From Panopea generosa (lineage: Eukaryota > Mollusca > Bivalvia > Adapedonta > Hiatellidae): a DNA stretch of 64,000 bases. The position numbers and the translations under genes were made by a program. Every line of letters begins with the position of its first letter. Position 1 is the first letter of the stretch. The DNA lies in NCBI GenBank assembly GCA_029582155.1, contig CM055906.1:17718437-17782436 (forward strand). The letters are read 5' to 3'. The notes beneath the pieces are model-generated. The model saw nothing but the letters and a program-made list of their open reading frames with translations, made no database searches and was not told the origin of the DNA. Shown piece after piece: positions 11,195 through 22,400 of the stretch.

Positions 11195-11325
11195 AAACCA
11201 AACCAGGTACCCCATTGGTACCATGATAACAACAGGTACCACATTGGTACCATAATAATATCGGGTACCCCCTTAGTACCAAATAAAAGCAGGTGCCCCT
11301 TTGACACCATAATACAACCAGGTAA
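11195..11325. repeat. short tandem array rich in GGTACC sites
   Basis: Four imperfect copies of a roughly 36 bp unit containing AGGTACC...TTGGTACCATAATAA. The last copy is diverged (AGGTGCCCCTTTGACACC). Confidence 0.7.
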
Positions 11326-11799
11326 CAGCGCAACTTCGCCTACTTCCTGTTTCAATATAAAGTAGTCTTACATAAACGGGTGAGACAATGTAAGAACGCC
11401 TAGCCCTTATTGCTCTCTGGCCAGTTCTTACATGCTCCAAAAACCACTCCCAAAAAACTAATTTTTAGCCACATGAGTCTACTCCATATCACAGATGACT
11501 GCTATGGTATGTTGAAAGACCCATGGGCATGCAAAAGAATGGATTTGAAATATGCCAATACATAAGTAATATTTCGTTATGCCCCCGATCGCATCCAAAC
11601 GTAAGAATTTTCCGCAGACATGACAAAGAGAGATGAAAAGAAGAAAAGGAAAGAAAGCAAAAGAATAATGAAGAAAAATAGGAGATAGCAACTTTCATAG
11701 ATACATAACAATAAAATATACAGTTCAAACTATTTGTCATTATTACGTTTGCCTAAGACAGTCACTTTTTTAGCTTTCGTTGTTTTCACTTGGAACTAT

Positions 11800-12300
11800 A
11801 TCAACGTCAGTTCGTTTCCGCCACTGCTGGCACATTTGAAAATGTAACATGTTAACACTGAATTGTTACTGTTAATCGTTTAAACTCGACGGTTCACAAA
11901 CAACACCTGGACCAAAATGTTCATTGCCTGCTCAGTTCCGAAACCGAGATCGCCACATTTCGGACTGTTGTAGTGCGAAGCCTTTGTGTCTTTGAACGTG
12001 CTTCAAGTCCATGGTGTATAACATGTACTGAAATTAAATAACTGACCAACAGTTAACATGTTAATTCTGTATGCATAAAATAAAGGAGATTTTTAGAAAT
12101 TTTAACTTGGTTAAGAGTGCGGTGGGTGGGTTGATGTTTTGCTTTTACCCGTGCAATATGAAAGTGCGAGGGCGACGTGGCGGTCACATGGCCTTATATA
12201 CCCGACCAGTTCACGTCCAATATCGCGAAGATTAGTTACTATAAAGAAACTAGCGTCTTTAAAATACAACTTGCTTCCGTAAAGCGTGTCCGAAAATATA
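11800..12300. promoter_or_regulatory. CpG-richer segment with a TATA-like word
   Basis: This stretch has many CpG dinucleotides (ACCGAGATCGCC, GTGCGAGGGCGACGTGGCGG, AATATCGCGAAG) in an otherwise CpG-poor region, with CCTTATATACCCG at about 12,192. It could be a promoter or a young transposable-element end. No gene could be tied to it. Confidence 0.25.
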
Positions 12301-12746
12301 CGGAAATTGTTACCAGAATAACCAAGATTAATCTTTAAAATTAATCTCTATTATTTGTACAATCGACATTTGATTTGAATTATATTTGTATTTTCAGAAT
12401 GAAAATAAAGTCCATGTAGAGGATATCAACAAACTAAAATTTTTCGTTATGTAACTAATTATCTGTATTTTGTATATACAAAATATTTAAAAAATAAGAT
12501 TATAAAATGTCATAATCACCATGGTAACTAGTCACCTTCTGCTAATACTATGTAAAGCTTTGCTTTCTAGTCGACTACACACTGTATATTCTGCTATTAG
12601 AGCAGTAACTTAAAGTGTACACCTATATACTGGTGAAATATTTCTTTACAATCTGAGATGAGTGGTTCAAAGCCCTCTGGTAGATGTCAATAAGCAGCGA
12701 ATCATTTGTAACATGGATGGTATGAAATGAAACTTTGTTATTTCAG

Positions 12747-12875
12747 TTTAGTCAGAAATAGGAAGCCACCCTGGCACTATCTAGTAAAGAACTGGAGCTT
12801 ACTGACCTTACACGGCAGCTGGAGGAGCTACAGTCAGTTAGAAAACAATGGTCAGAAGAAAACATGCAACTGAAA
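12747..12875 (+). pseudogene. coiled-coil exon e, in-frame TAG near its start
   Basis: The best acceptor is TTATTTCAG (ending 12,746). In the phase expected from exon d it reads FSQK, then TAG, then EATLALSSKELELTDLTRQL and QWSEENMQLK before donor GTAAGA. If instead the weak AAATAG at 12,761 is used, the exon is 114 bp (38 codons) and intact. A CAG to TAG change in a Gln-rich coiled coil is the simplest reading. No frame-compatible next exon was found until 50.7 kb. Confidence 0.6.
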
Positions 12876-12934
12876 GTAAGAATCATTGAAGAATAATATC
12901 TGATTTGTTAGTTTATACTAATTTATATTATCTT

Positions 12935-13170
12935 GATTGCGAAGAAAGCTTAGCCCTTATATGAACTGCTCTCAAGTCAGCTTCCTGGTTAGCCCTTATA
13001 TGAACTGCTCTCAAGTCAGCTTCCTGGTTAGCCCTTATATGAACTGCTCTCAAGTCAGCTTCCTGGTTAGAACCAGTACTGATGTTGCTTGTTGAAAGGC
13101 ATCAGGTTGAGCTGGGTGTGAGCTGCCAACACTATCCACTACACTACCACTCCGCTATTATGGAGCCTGG
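12935..13170 (-). mobile_element. SINE family C with a 39 bp internal triplication
   Basis: Shares words (AGCTTAGCCCTTATATGAAC, ACCAGTACTGA) with the SINE-C copies at 29,345, 42,815 and 43,720. A 39 bp segment starting GCCCTTATATGAACTG is present three times in tandem (about 12,953-13,069) with almost no divergence, so the triplication is recent. Confidence 0.65.
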
Positions 13171-13331
13171 TAGAACTATAAAAAAGGTCAGAAATTAGGT
13201 CATCATGCCATACTATTAAAGTATTTTTTTTAAAAACTTGGCAACCAAATATTGGCTCAATCTTACTATTGTGCCTGATATAACCCTGTAGGCAGTGCTT
13301 ATATACACATAAAGTGGCAGATAACAGGTTT

Positions 13332-13400
13332 TAGCTCACCTGAGCACAGCCAAAGTTGAGCTATTCTGATTGCCTGTTGTCCGTGTTTACGAGAGGGCAC
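13332..13400. mobile_element. left end of an AGCTCACCTGAGC-type non-autonomous element
   Basis: TTTTAGCTCACCTGAGCACA followed by GAGCTATTCTGATTGCC is a recognisable terminus that recurs at about 51,071. Its possible right end is at 19,230-19,355, where a GGGGGCATACATGTTTTACA word precedes TTGTT. If both ends belong together the element is about 6 kb; they may also be remnants of two elements. Confidence 0.4.
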
Positions 13401-13599
13401 ATATTGGGTAGTTTGTATGTCCAAACATCTTGTATTGGGTATTTTTCTCTTGTTGGGTATATCCAATAGTAGGACATATATTTCTACGTTCAGACAACCT
13501 TTATTGGGTTAGAAATTCAAAATATCCAACAAGTGTTTTGGACTGCGGTTGTCCAATATATCTGTCCAACTTTGGACACCCCTGTTATTTAATTTATGA

Positions 13600-13818
13600 T
13601 GTTCTGTTTCCGTGTAGTTTGTTGGCATCCAATGAAAACGCGAGCATCTAAAGTCGGTGATTTCCGTCGATCCAACGGCCAATCAAATTACGCGCACCTG
13701 CCTCTTTACGTTGTACGCGCACCTGCTTCTCGAAGTTTCCTTCGGATATGGCGGCGTAGACTTCGTCTATATATCGAGTTATATCTACAAACATCTACCA
13801 CCATCTGGCAATATTGGG
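13600..13818 (+). promoter_or_regulatory. possible promoter and 5' UTR exon of the recombinase-like gene
   Basis: A local GC- and CpG-rich island (AACGCGAGCATC, ATTACGCGCACCTGCC, ATGGCGGCGTAGACTTCG) ends near a donor-like TTGG|GTATGT at 13,818. The first coding exon of the gene at 19,453 is preceded by an acceptor (CTTTATAG at about 19,440), so at least one non-coding 5' exon is needed upstream. This island is the best candidate in range. This is inference only. Confidence 0.35.
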
Positions 13819-14128
13819 TATGTTTAAGACGTTTTATTGGATATCTGTATTATTATTTCCTACAATGAGCTCGATGAATCAACATTATACTGGCTTTTCA
13901 GGAGTATGTTCAAGCTCAGGGCCAAACTACATTTTTTTTCGTCTGACTAATATGCGTGAGAATGACAACATTTTTGTATGAAGTACGCTAAAAATACGAA
14001 AAATGGCTTGTTTAAGAACATTTTAGGTTTTTATATGATTGGCAGCTCGTCAAATTGGTTTGTAACCTGTATTCGCGAGTGACTTGTTTTTAGAACCCAT
14101 CAATTTTGTCATATGATTTTAAGAAAAA

Positions 14129-14359
14129 ATGAATTTTGCACATCGATCTGTTGGTTTCATAAGAATCCTTACATATGGTGACGTTGATCAGATTACAACA
14201 TTTTGTGATTACTTGAAGATTGATTTCCACATGAGTTATAGCAGTCAAGATGGATCATTCTTAATTTATTTTTTCTGCATGAATAGTGCCACCAAGGTTC
14301 TACAGTTTGCAAAGAAAATAGGGATCGAGGCCATTTTTGTCAACACAAACTCTGGTTAA
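14129..14359 (+). CDS. hypothetical 76-residue ORF
   Basis: Starts MNFAHRSVGFIRILTYGDVD and ends IGIEAIFVNTNSG. The residue mix (mixed hydrophobic and charged, Phe/Ile core) is more protein-like than chance ORFs nearby. I recognise no family. It lies between the GC-rich island and the 106 bp array and could be a stand-alone small gene, an exon, or a transposon remnant. Confidence 0.3.
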   Translation: MNFAHRSVGFIRILTYGDVDQITTFCDYLKIDFHMSYSSQDGSFLIYFFCMNSATKVLQFAKKIGIEAIFVNTNSG

Positions 14360-15876
14360 AAAGGTATTATTATATAGGTCAAAGTGCTTTGTTATATGAT
14401 CCTTATCTTGACGGAATGTTACACAGTTGAGTTTAGAAATTAACAACAATGTAGTTAACATTCTGTACTATAGTTTAAGCTTTATTTAGTCATGCTGAAG
14501 TAATATAGAGGCTGAAATTGTTGCTACATGGAGATCGCCAATTTACAAAGTCTTTGTGAGCAAAAACTTATGACCGATGTAGGCCTAAGTAATTTCAGAC
14601 AAGTAAGTCAACTTTTGTTTGATTTCATCAGCAGCTGAATAATTCCTTAGTTGGCTATTAAAATTCCGATAAAGGCGATGAAATCCGATATATTCTGAAT
14701 TGAAAAAAAATCCACCCAGTAGCAGAAAAAAATGATTAACAAATCTCGACACATTTAATATGTTTTCTCGGTAATATTTTTGACTATGTTTTCTTTAGAA
14801 AAATCATGATTTTTAGCATTTTAAAGATAAATCGAATGTAAACATAGGCATTGTGGTGGAGAGATTTCCTGTGTATAAATATGACATTTGAAATTTAATG
14901 TAACAATTTTACAAAAATAAAAAAAAAAGTCTGTAAAAAGTGTCAAACCGGTCACATCAAATTAATTTGGCTAGCCTGTTGGCTAACTTGTAATAGGAAT
15001 CCTGATTTAAAAAAATCTTAAAAGCTACCTGGTTAATTGTACTAATTGATGGATCAGAGTAGCCACATGTTGTTGAATTAGAGTATAGATTGAGGCTAGC
15101 GTTACAATGATTTTCATTCCTTGACATATAATATCATATATCTTCAACAGTGTAAGTGTACTGCTTTAATAATTCCGCAGATTTTGATCCCGGGCCATTA
15201 TTAAGTTAATACCCAGATGCTTCTTTGCTATGTACAACAACAGCTCTGGTTTTTCTCTTCCTTCAAATGTTGTGTGATCAATTCCATTCGGATTGAACTG
15301 TCACGAGGCATTAGTGATTATGGTTGTTCCGCAATTTATCTTGAATAAAGTAGTATAAACTTAGCCAAAAAAGCAAATGGCAAGTCACACAAAATTCTAC
15401 CTAAATGACACATTGGCCTTAATTTTTAAAACTGTTTTTTTTTTACATTGATTAACGTAACAAAAAATAAATTGTTTAAAAAGAACAACTGTTGATAGCA
15501 TTCATGTGCTGTTGAATGTAATGCTAAGCCCTTTTTTGTAGCGATTTAAATATTAGGATTTGAATATTCATTTATTCATACATGTTATAAGAATTTATTC
15601 TAATATTCATAAAAAAACATTTGTTTAAATTTCATATATGTCCGAAATTTTGTATTGGCCAAATAACCGTATACAATGATGGAGTAGACATATCCTTAAA
15701 GATACCTCCAAATTGTAACAGTTTCCTTGTACTTGGCTGCACATGACAGAAATCCAGGTATAACCTGTACAATCTGAATTCTCTATATCTATTGAGAAAT
15801 TGGATTTGTCATAGAAAGAAACCAATTAACCAACAACTTTGGACAGAGGAAGTACTGAAGCAGCCATTTTGTAAAA

Positions 15877-16028
15877 TGGAGGACAATGAGCTTTTAGTTC
15901 TGTTAACTCTGTTAAATGTTTTCTTATTTATGATAGTGGTTATACTGTTAGCAGTATTAGTAGTTGTGTATAAAACAGTGAAATCCTGGTCGAGATTATT
16001 TGCATCTTGGAGTTCAGATTTAAAATAA
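15877..16028 (+). CDS. hypothetical 50-residue single-pass membrane peptide
   Basis: An ATG in the context AAAATGG opens MEDNELLVLLTLLNVFLF, followed by a hydrophobic run through VVILLAVLVVV, then basic/aromatic YKTVKSWSRLF and a stop at 16,026-16,028. The pattern is short acidic N-terminus, about 25 hydrophobic residues and a positive cytosolic-type tail, so a type III or tail-anchored micropeptide topology is predicted. The longer frame from 15,792 adds an unremarkable leader; I prefer the ATG at 15,877. No family recognised. Confidence 0.35.
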
Positions 16029-16179
16029 CTCCTTTTAAGGTGAGAATGCTTAATGTCTGTTCTCATTTTTAAGTAAGTTGTCAAAGTGGATTATTAAAAT
16101 TAATAGTAAAGTTGTCTAAATATGAAATGGGTGTCACAGAATATCATTTTAAAACATCTTTCATGTCCACTTTTAATTT

Positions 16180-19100
16180 CAAGGGTATAATGTCAAATTA
16201 CTTGCTGGTTATCTGGTCCAAATCTTTGCTGGGTATCTAAAAACAAAACATCTTTAAACATCTTTTGTGTCCAATTTTATTCTTAGTTGGGTATAATGTC
16301 CAATAACTTACTGGATATCTGGTCCAAATCTCAAAATAAAACATTTTTAAACATCTTTTTATTCTTTGTTGGGTACATTGTCCAATTACTTGCTGGTTAT
16401 CTGGTCCATATTTTTGCTGGGTGTCTCAAAATAAAACATTTTTAAACCTCTTTTGTGTCCAATTGTATTCTTTGTTGGGTATATTGTCCAATTACTTGCT
16501 GGTTATCTGGTCCAAATCTTTGCTGGGTATCTCAAAATAAAACATTTTTAAACATCTTTTGTGTCCAATTTTATTCTTAGTTGGGTATATTGTCCAATTA
16601 CTGAGCTGGTTATCTGGTCCAAATCTCAAAATAGAACATTTTTTAACAACTTTGGTGTCCAATTTCATTCTTTGTTGGGTACATTGTCCATTACTTGCTG
16701 GTTATCTGGTCCAAATCTTTGCTGGGTGTTTCAAAATAAACATTTTTAAACATCTTTTGTGTCCAATTTTATTCTTAGTTGGGTATATTGTCCAATTACT
16801 TGCTGGTTATCTGGTCCATATCTTTGCTGGGTGTCTGAAAATAAAACATTTTTAAACATCTTTTGTGTCCAATTTTATTCTTAGTTGGGTATATTGTCGA
16901 ATTACTTGCTGGTTATCTGGTCCAAATCTTTGCTGGGTATCTAAAAAAAAAACGTTTTTAAACATCTTTTGTGTCCAATTTTATTCTTAGTTGGGTACGT
17001 TGTCCAATTACTTACTGGTTATCTGGGCCAAATCTCAAAATAGAACATTTTTTAACATCTTTGGTGTCTAATTTCATTCTTTGTTGGGTACATCGTCCAA
17101 TTACTTGCTGGTTATCTGGTCCAAATCTTTGCTGGGTGTTTTAAAATAAACATTTTAAAACATCTTTTGTGTCCAATTTTATTCTTAGTTGGGTACATTG
17201 TCCAATTACTTGCTGGTTATCTGGTCCAAATCTTTGCTGGGTATTTCAAAATAAAACATTTTTAAACATCTTTTGTGTCCAATTATATTCTTAGTTGGGT
17301 ATATTGTCCAATTACTTGCTGGTTATCTGGTCCAAATCTTTGCTGGGTATCTCAAAATCAAACATTTTAAAAAATATTTTGTGTCCAATTTTATTCTTAA
17401 TTGGGTATATTGTCCAATTACTTACTGGTTATCTGGTCCAAATCTCAAAATAGAACATTTTTTAACATCTTTTGTGTCCAATTTTATTCTTAGTTGGGTA
17501 CATTGTCCAATTACTTGCTGGTTATCTGGTCCAAATCTTTGCTGGGTATTTCAAAATAAAACATTTTTAAACATCTTTTGTGTCCAATTTTTTTCTTAGT
17601 TGGGTATATTCACAGTATCCTAGCGTACAGTAAGCCGAAACGGAAGTTGCTGATCATATTTGCTTCAAATAATGTGTAGTATACATGCATTCGGCATTCG
17701 TTTTCAGTTTGATCACTGCCAAACTGACAAAAGGCCATTCAAATTTTGACTTTGTGTTCGCATATTTCACTGTGTATATAGTTTCTGGTCTATTATTGTG
17801 TTGGCATGGAAGCAACAATGTGCCCGGCACGTAGGTTACCTATCATCAGGGTCGAATGGCTAGATGTCGAGAAATTGACAGTTTTTATCAGTCACTGCGA
17901 GTTACGTGACTGTACGCCTAGTTGCAACTGTACGCAATCGTTAGTTGTGTGTTGGGTATATTGTCCAATTACTTACTGGTTATCTGGTCCAAATCTCAAA
18001 ATAGAACATTTTTTAACATCTTTGGTTTCTAATTTCATTCTTTGTTGGGTACATTGTCCAATTACTTGCTGGTTATCTGGTCCAAATCTTTGCTGGGTGT
18101 TTTAAAATAAACATTTTTAAACATCTTTTGTGTCCAATTTTATTCTTAGTTGGGTACATTGTCCAATTACTTGCTGGTTATCTGGTCCAAATCTTTGCTG
18201 GGTGTTTCAAAATAATCATTTTTAAACATCTTTTGTGTCCAATTATATTCTTAGTTGGGTATATTGTCCAATTCCTTGCTGGTTATCTGGTCCAAATCTT
18301 TGCTGGGTATCTCAAAATCAAACATTTTTAAAAATATTTTGTGTCCAATTTTATTCTTAATTGGGTATATTGTCCAATTACTTGCTGGTTATCTGGTCCA
18401 AATCTTTGCTGGGTGTTTTAAAATAAACATTTTTAAACATCTTTTGTGTCCAATTTTATTCTTAGTTGGGTACATTGTCCAATTACTTGCTGGTTATCTG
18501 GTCCAAATCTTTGCTGGGTGTTTCAAAATAATCATTTTTAAACATCTTTTGTGTCCAATTATATTCTTAGTTGGGTATATTGTCCAATTTCTTGCTGGTT
18601 ATCTGGTCCAAATCTTTGCTGGGTATCTCAAAATCAAACATTTTTAAAAATATTTTGTGTCCAATTTTATTCTTAATTGGGTATATTGTCCAATTATTTA
18701 CTGGTTATCTGGTCCAAATCTTTGCTGGATATCTCAAAATCAAACATTTTTAAAAATATTTTGTGTCCAATTTTATTCTTAATTGGGTATATTGTCCAAT
18801 TACTTACTGGTTATCTGGTCCAAATCTTTGCTGGGTATCTCAAAATCAAACATTTTTAAAAATATTTTGTGTCCAATTTTATTCTTAATTGGGTATATTG
18901 TCCAATTACTTACTGGTTATCTGGTCCAAATCTTTGCTGGGTATCTCAAAATCAAACATTTTTAAAAATATTTTGTGTCCAATTTTATTCTTAATTGGGT
19001 GTATTGTCCAATTACTTAGCTTGTTATCTGGTCCAAATCTTTGCTGGGTATCTCAAAATCAAACATTTAAAAAAATATGTGTCCAATTTTATTCTTAATT

Positions 19101-19240
19101 GGGTATATTTGCCAATTTCTTTCTGATTATCTGGTCGGAAAATAAAACAATTTTTTAAACATCTTTTGTGTCCAATTTTATTCTTAGTTGGGTATATTGT
19201 CCAATTACTTGCTGGTTATCTGGTCCAATTCATGACCAGT
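16180..19240. repeat. 106 bp tandem array (about 26 units)
   Basis: The unit contains TTGGGTATATTGTCCAATTA, CTGGTTATCTGGTCCAAAT and TTTGCTGGGTATCTCAAAAT. Between 18,571 and 18,889 the period is exactly 106 bp. Some units lack the TTTGCTGGGT block (about 85 bp), giving long/short alternation. Because 106 is not a multiple of three, the apparent ORFs (FLVGYIVQLLAGYLVQIFAG) rotate through all frames and end; they are not genes. The array is split at 17,611-17,950. Confidence 0.95.
17611..17950. mobile_element. 340 bp insertion inside the 106 bp array
   Basis: Unrelated, CpG-containing sequence interrupts the array. GTTGGGTATATT (17,599-17,610) recurs at 17,951-17,962 on the other side, giving a 12 bp direct repeat consistent with a target duplication, although the array itself could supply it. 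The insert has GCGTACAGT near both ends in opposite orientation. A short ORF begins MEATMCPARRLPIIRVEWLD and runs out into the array. The class is unknown. Confidence 0.5.
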
Positions 19241-19355
19241 AGATAACCCGTATTGATTTTTTGGTCACTAGGTCAAAAGTCAGTCATAATAACCTGGCCA
19301 CATGACTAATTGGCTGCCGATAGGGGGCATACATGTTTTACAAAGATATATTGTT
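19230..19355. mobile_element. possible right end of a large non-autonomous element
   Basis: After the array come TTTTTTGGTCACTAGGTCAA and TAGGGGGCATACATGTTTTA, then ATATTGTT. Such a right terminus pairs, in bivalve repeats I know, with AGCTCACC-type left ends. Tentative partner at 13,332. Confidence 0.35.
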
Positions 19356-19452
19356 CCAATTTCTTTACATATATATTTACAGACCAATAATAACATTCTT
19401 TACAGCTTAGTAGCTTAAAAGAAATTTATATCTTTATAGGGTGAACAGCAGC

Positions 19453-22400
19453 ATGAATCGAAAACGTCGGAGAACTCTGAACAGAGATGAGGATGAAAGG
19501 GGATTGAGCCATGTAAGTATAAAAATATTAAAGATTTATATTAAGCTTAATGGTGAAGAGGCAATTTAAAAGGGTACCTAATGTAAAAGAAAAAAGTTAC
19601 TTATTGGATTTCTCTTTTCATTATTATTCTGTGTCATTATAGACTGTGGTCTGGGGCACAAATAGTTTGTTGAACATATAAGGTTTTACGCCACATTTTT
19701 TAAAATTTCAATCAATTACTTACTCAGCTACCACTTTTGGTATCTACTTAAACGTTCATAATAAGGCAGATATATTAGTGAGCTTGTAACAGATATAAAA
19801 ATCCCCTTTTTTTGACTTGAAAAGTACTGTAATAAGTTAATTTATTTGACATGAACCAGTATTTGTATACTTTACAGCTCAAGAAACCTGTACCTTTCAC
19901 TTCCTTGGACGATCTGTATTGGTCCTCGGTACCTGGGTTGTCAAGAAAAGTTAAATGGCCAGTGAAGGTGCAAGATTGGTCAATGGATCCTGATGTGTTG
20001 GTTTTTTGCAAGGCAGATGATGCAAAGTAAGAAACATATTTTAAGAATTGAATAGAGTAATAATAAAGTTATATTGTACCCCATGCAAACTGTTATAAGG
20101 TAGAGTCAACCTGTACGTTGGCAAGTTAGTTGGTTGTGCTGTTTAGAAAATTACGTGCTGTGTACTACTTTCACTGTTCTAGATTAATTCTCTTTTAACT
20201 TCTGTATTGAACTATTTGGCTGGTAGTTGTGAGTGGCAAAATTATACTAGATTAGAATCCCATTCTAAGGGATTCTTCACATCACACCATGTCACAACAA
20301 ATCCCACTTTTAATAAATAGGATTGATAGGTCATGGTTAAGTGAAACCTTCTTACAATGGTACTTTAAATTGTGTTGAAGGACAACATACAATGTAAATG
20401 CATTCATGTTTCAGTTTAAAGGTCAAAAGAGATCAGCTGGTGCCATTCCCAGGTCCATTTGATAAATTAAAACAAATTGGTTCAGGTAGTATTGTTAAAG
20501 TTATGTTGAGTTAATTGTTTAAAGTTGTGTTGTTTGTCCATGGAAGTACACTACCCAAATTTGCACAGAACGCAGACTGGTCCCTGTGGTGTAGTGCTTT
20601 AATATGAAAAACTGCTAGTCCATGGTTTGGATATTGAAGCACCACACCTGACCAAATACCTGAAGTAGTGATTTGCTATGACAGTACCTCAAATATTAAG
20701 CACCATCTGACAAAAGTTGATGACTGTGACTTTCATTTTTTGGCAAATTATGCCCCTTATTGACTTTTTTTGTGGTTAAAGTGTTAAACTAGTTTATAAG
20801 CTACGGTGTCTCAACAACGACTTGCTCTTCCCATCCACAAACATTAACTCTAGGCTTTTTCACAATGCCCTTTCTGTGACTTAACATTAAATAGTTGAAC
20901 ATGCTATTTTTCTGTTAGTCTTGTTTAGTTGATTTTTACAATTCAAAAATTTTCAAAAAATGAAACCAATTGTTATTCAGTGCTTAAACCTATATCAGTA
21001 TGAGAAAATTCAATGTGCTTATCTTAAGTGTACTACCATTGACATTTACATATGTATGTACAGTGGTGCTCAACGAACATGCCTAAACCAAAATGAAAGT
21101 CTTAAAAAAGAGAGAAAAATCCCAAAACTTCATCCTAATTTTCCTATTTGTATAGGTAGTTGTAAATCTTATTCAGGAAAAAATAAATAAAAAAGACATT
21201 TTCAGAGTTGCAAAATGTTAGTCGTCCTAAAAGCTTTAAAGAATAGGTTAGATACCATGTCAGGCAGCTTTACTTTTTGTTGGTTTTTGTTGGGTGGGGG
21301 GAGGGGGGGCGGTGTCAGATTTAGCTCTAAAATTTCCATAGGATTGAACATTTAACAGCATTTAAACATTGTTTTTAATGCTTTTGCAGAAGATGTACAC
21401 ACATCTATGCAAGTTTAAACAGTTTATTGTTGAAAAATAAACAATATGATATATTGGTGTATCGTCAATATATGCCTTTCGATATATCGTTATCGAGGAT
21501 TTGCAAAAAAGCGAATCAATGACAGCTCTAACAAATAGATCTTTAATAATTGCTGACAGACCTGGGGATGATTACATTGATCAGTAATTGATTTAATTAC
21601 AATTACTTTCAGATTTTATTGTAATTGATTATGATTGATTACTCAGACTTGCCTCTGTAATCAATTAAATTACAATTACTTTAAGAGAGTAATTGATTGA
21701 TAATTGATTACATTCAATGTATAACTGTAAAACAAAAGTTAAACTGTATCATGTAAAATAAAGGCATCCTTTATATTTTAAATAGTTTCCTGTTAAATCT
21801 GATAGTAATCAATGTCAATCAAATTGTAATCATAATTACTGACTGAATTTAAGCTGTAATTGATTAATTACAATTTATATAATCAATTTTGGGCAAGGTC
21901 ATCAATTACATGATGATAACAGTGTAATCATGCAATCGATTAAAAAATAGATGATTGCGATAAATGATTACCAAATTGCTGTTGAAAAGAAAGATTTTGT
22001 AAATCATATTTTCTAAATATATGTAATACGTTTTATGATTTATACATGAAGTTTGGTTTGGTTTCAGTCTATGCTAATATCATAAAATTTCATTGCTTAA
22101 ATTATAAAAACCTATTCCAGTCAATGTCTAGTGTTATGACTCCTGTTTATAATGACACAAATAGTAGCAACTTGTTTTTATTTTTCTTACTAGCTTTCTT
22201 GACACAGAAAAAGCAAATCAACACATTAACAGCCTTTTTAAAGGACATTGAATGGGCTTGTAGCGATGAAAGTAAAGAGCCTCCTAGCAAGAGAAAGAAT
22301 AGAAGTATGAAGGTAGAGCAGAAAAATCCCAGTTACAGTTATAGGAGACAAGAAACCAGTAGTTCTGACAACATGTCTGACAAAGAAGAGTTGAATGATG

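Noticed and set aside
11479..11740. Two overlapping minus-strand ORFs rich in Phe/Ser
   Set aside because: They read opposite an A/G-rich stretch (AGAAAAGGAAAGAAAGC); composition artefact.
13430..13868. ORFs over the GC-rich island (73 and 90 aa)
   Set aside because: No domain, low-complexity Cys/Tyr/Phe mix, and overlap with element-like TTGGGTA words; better explained as promoter or UTR.
16559..19098. Hydrophobic ORFs (FLVGYIVQLLAGYLVQ) in the 106 bp array
   Set aside because: The unit length is not a multiple of three and the same frames recur in rotation; stops end each one. Products of the repeat, not genes.
22046..22193. Start of the long open frame at 22,046 (MKFGLVSVYANIIKFHC)
   Set aside because: This stretch ends in a pyrimidine tract and TTACTAG acceptor, and upstream exons join in phase at 22,194, so it is intron read-through.
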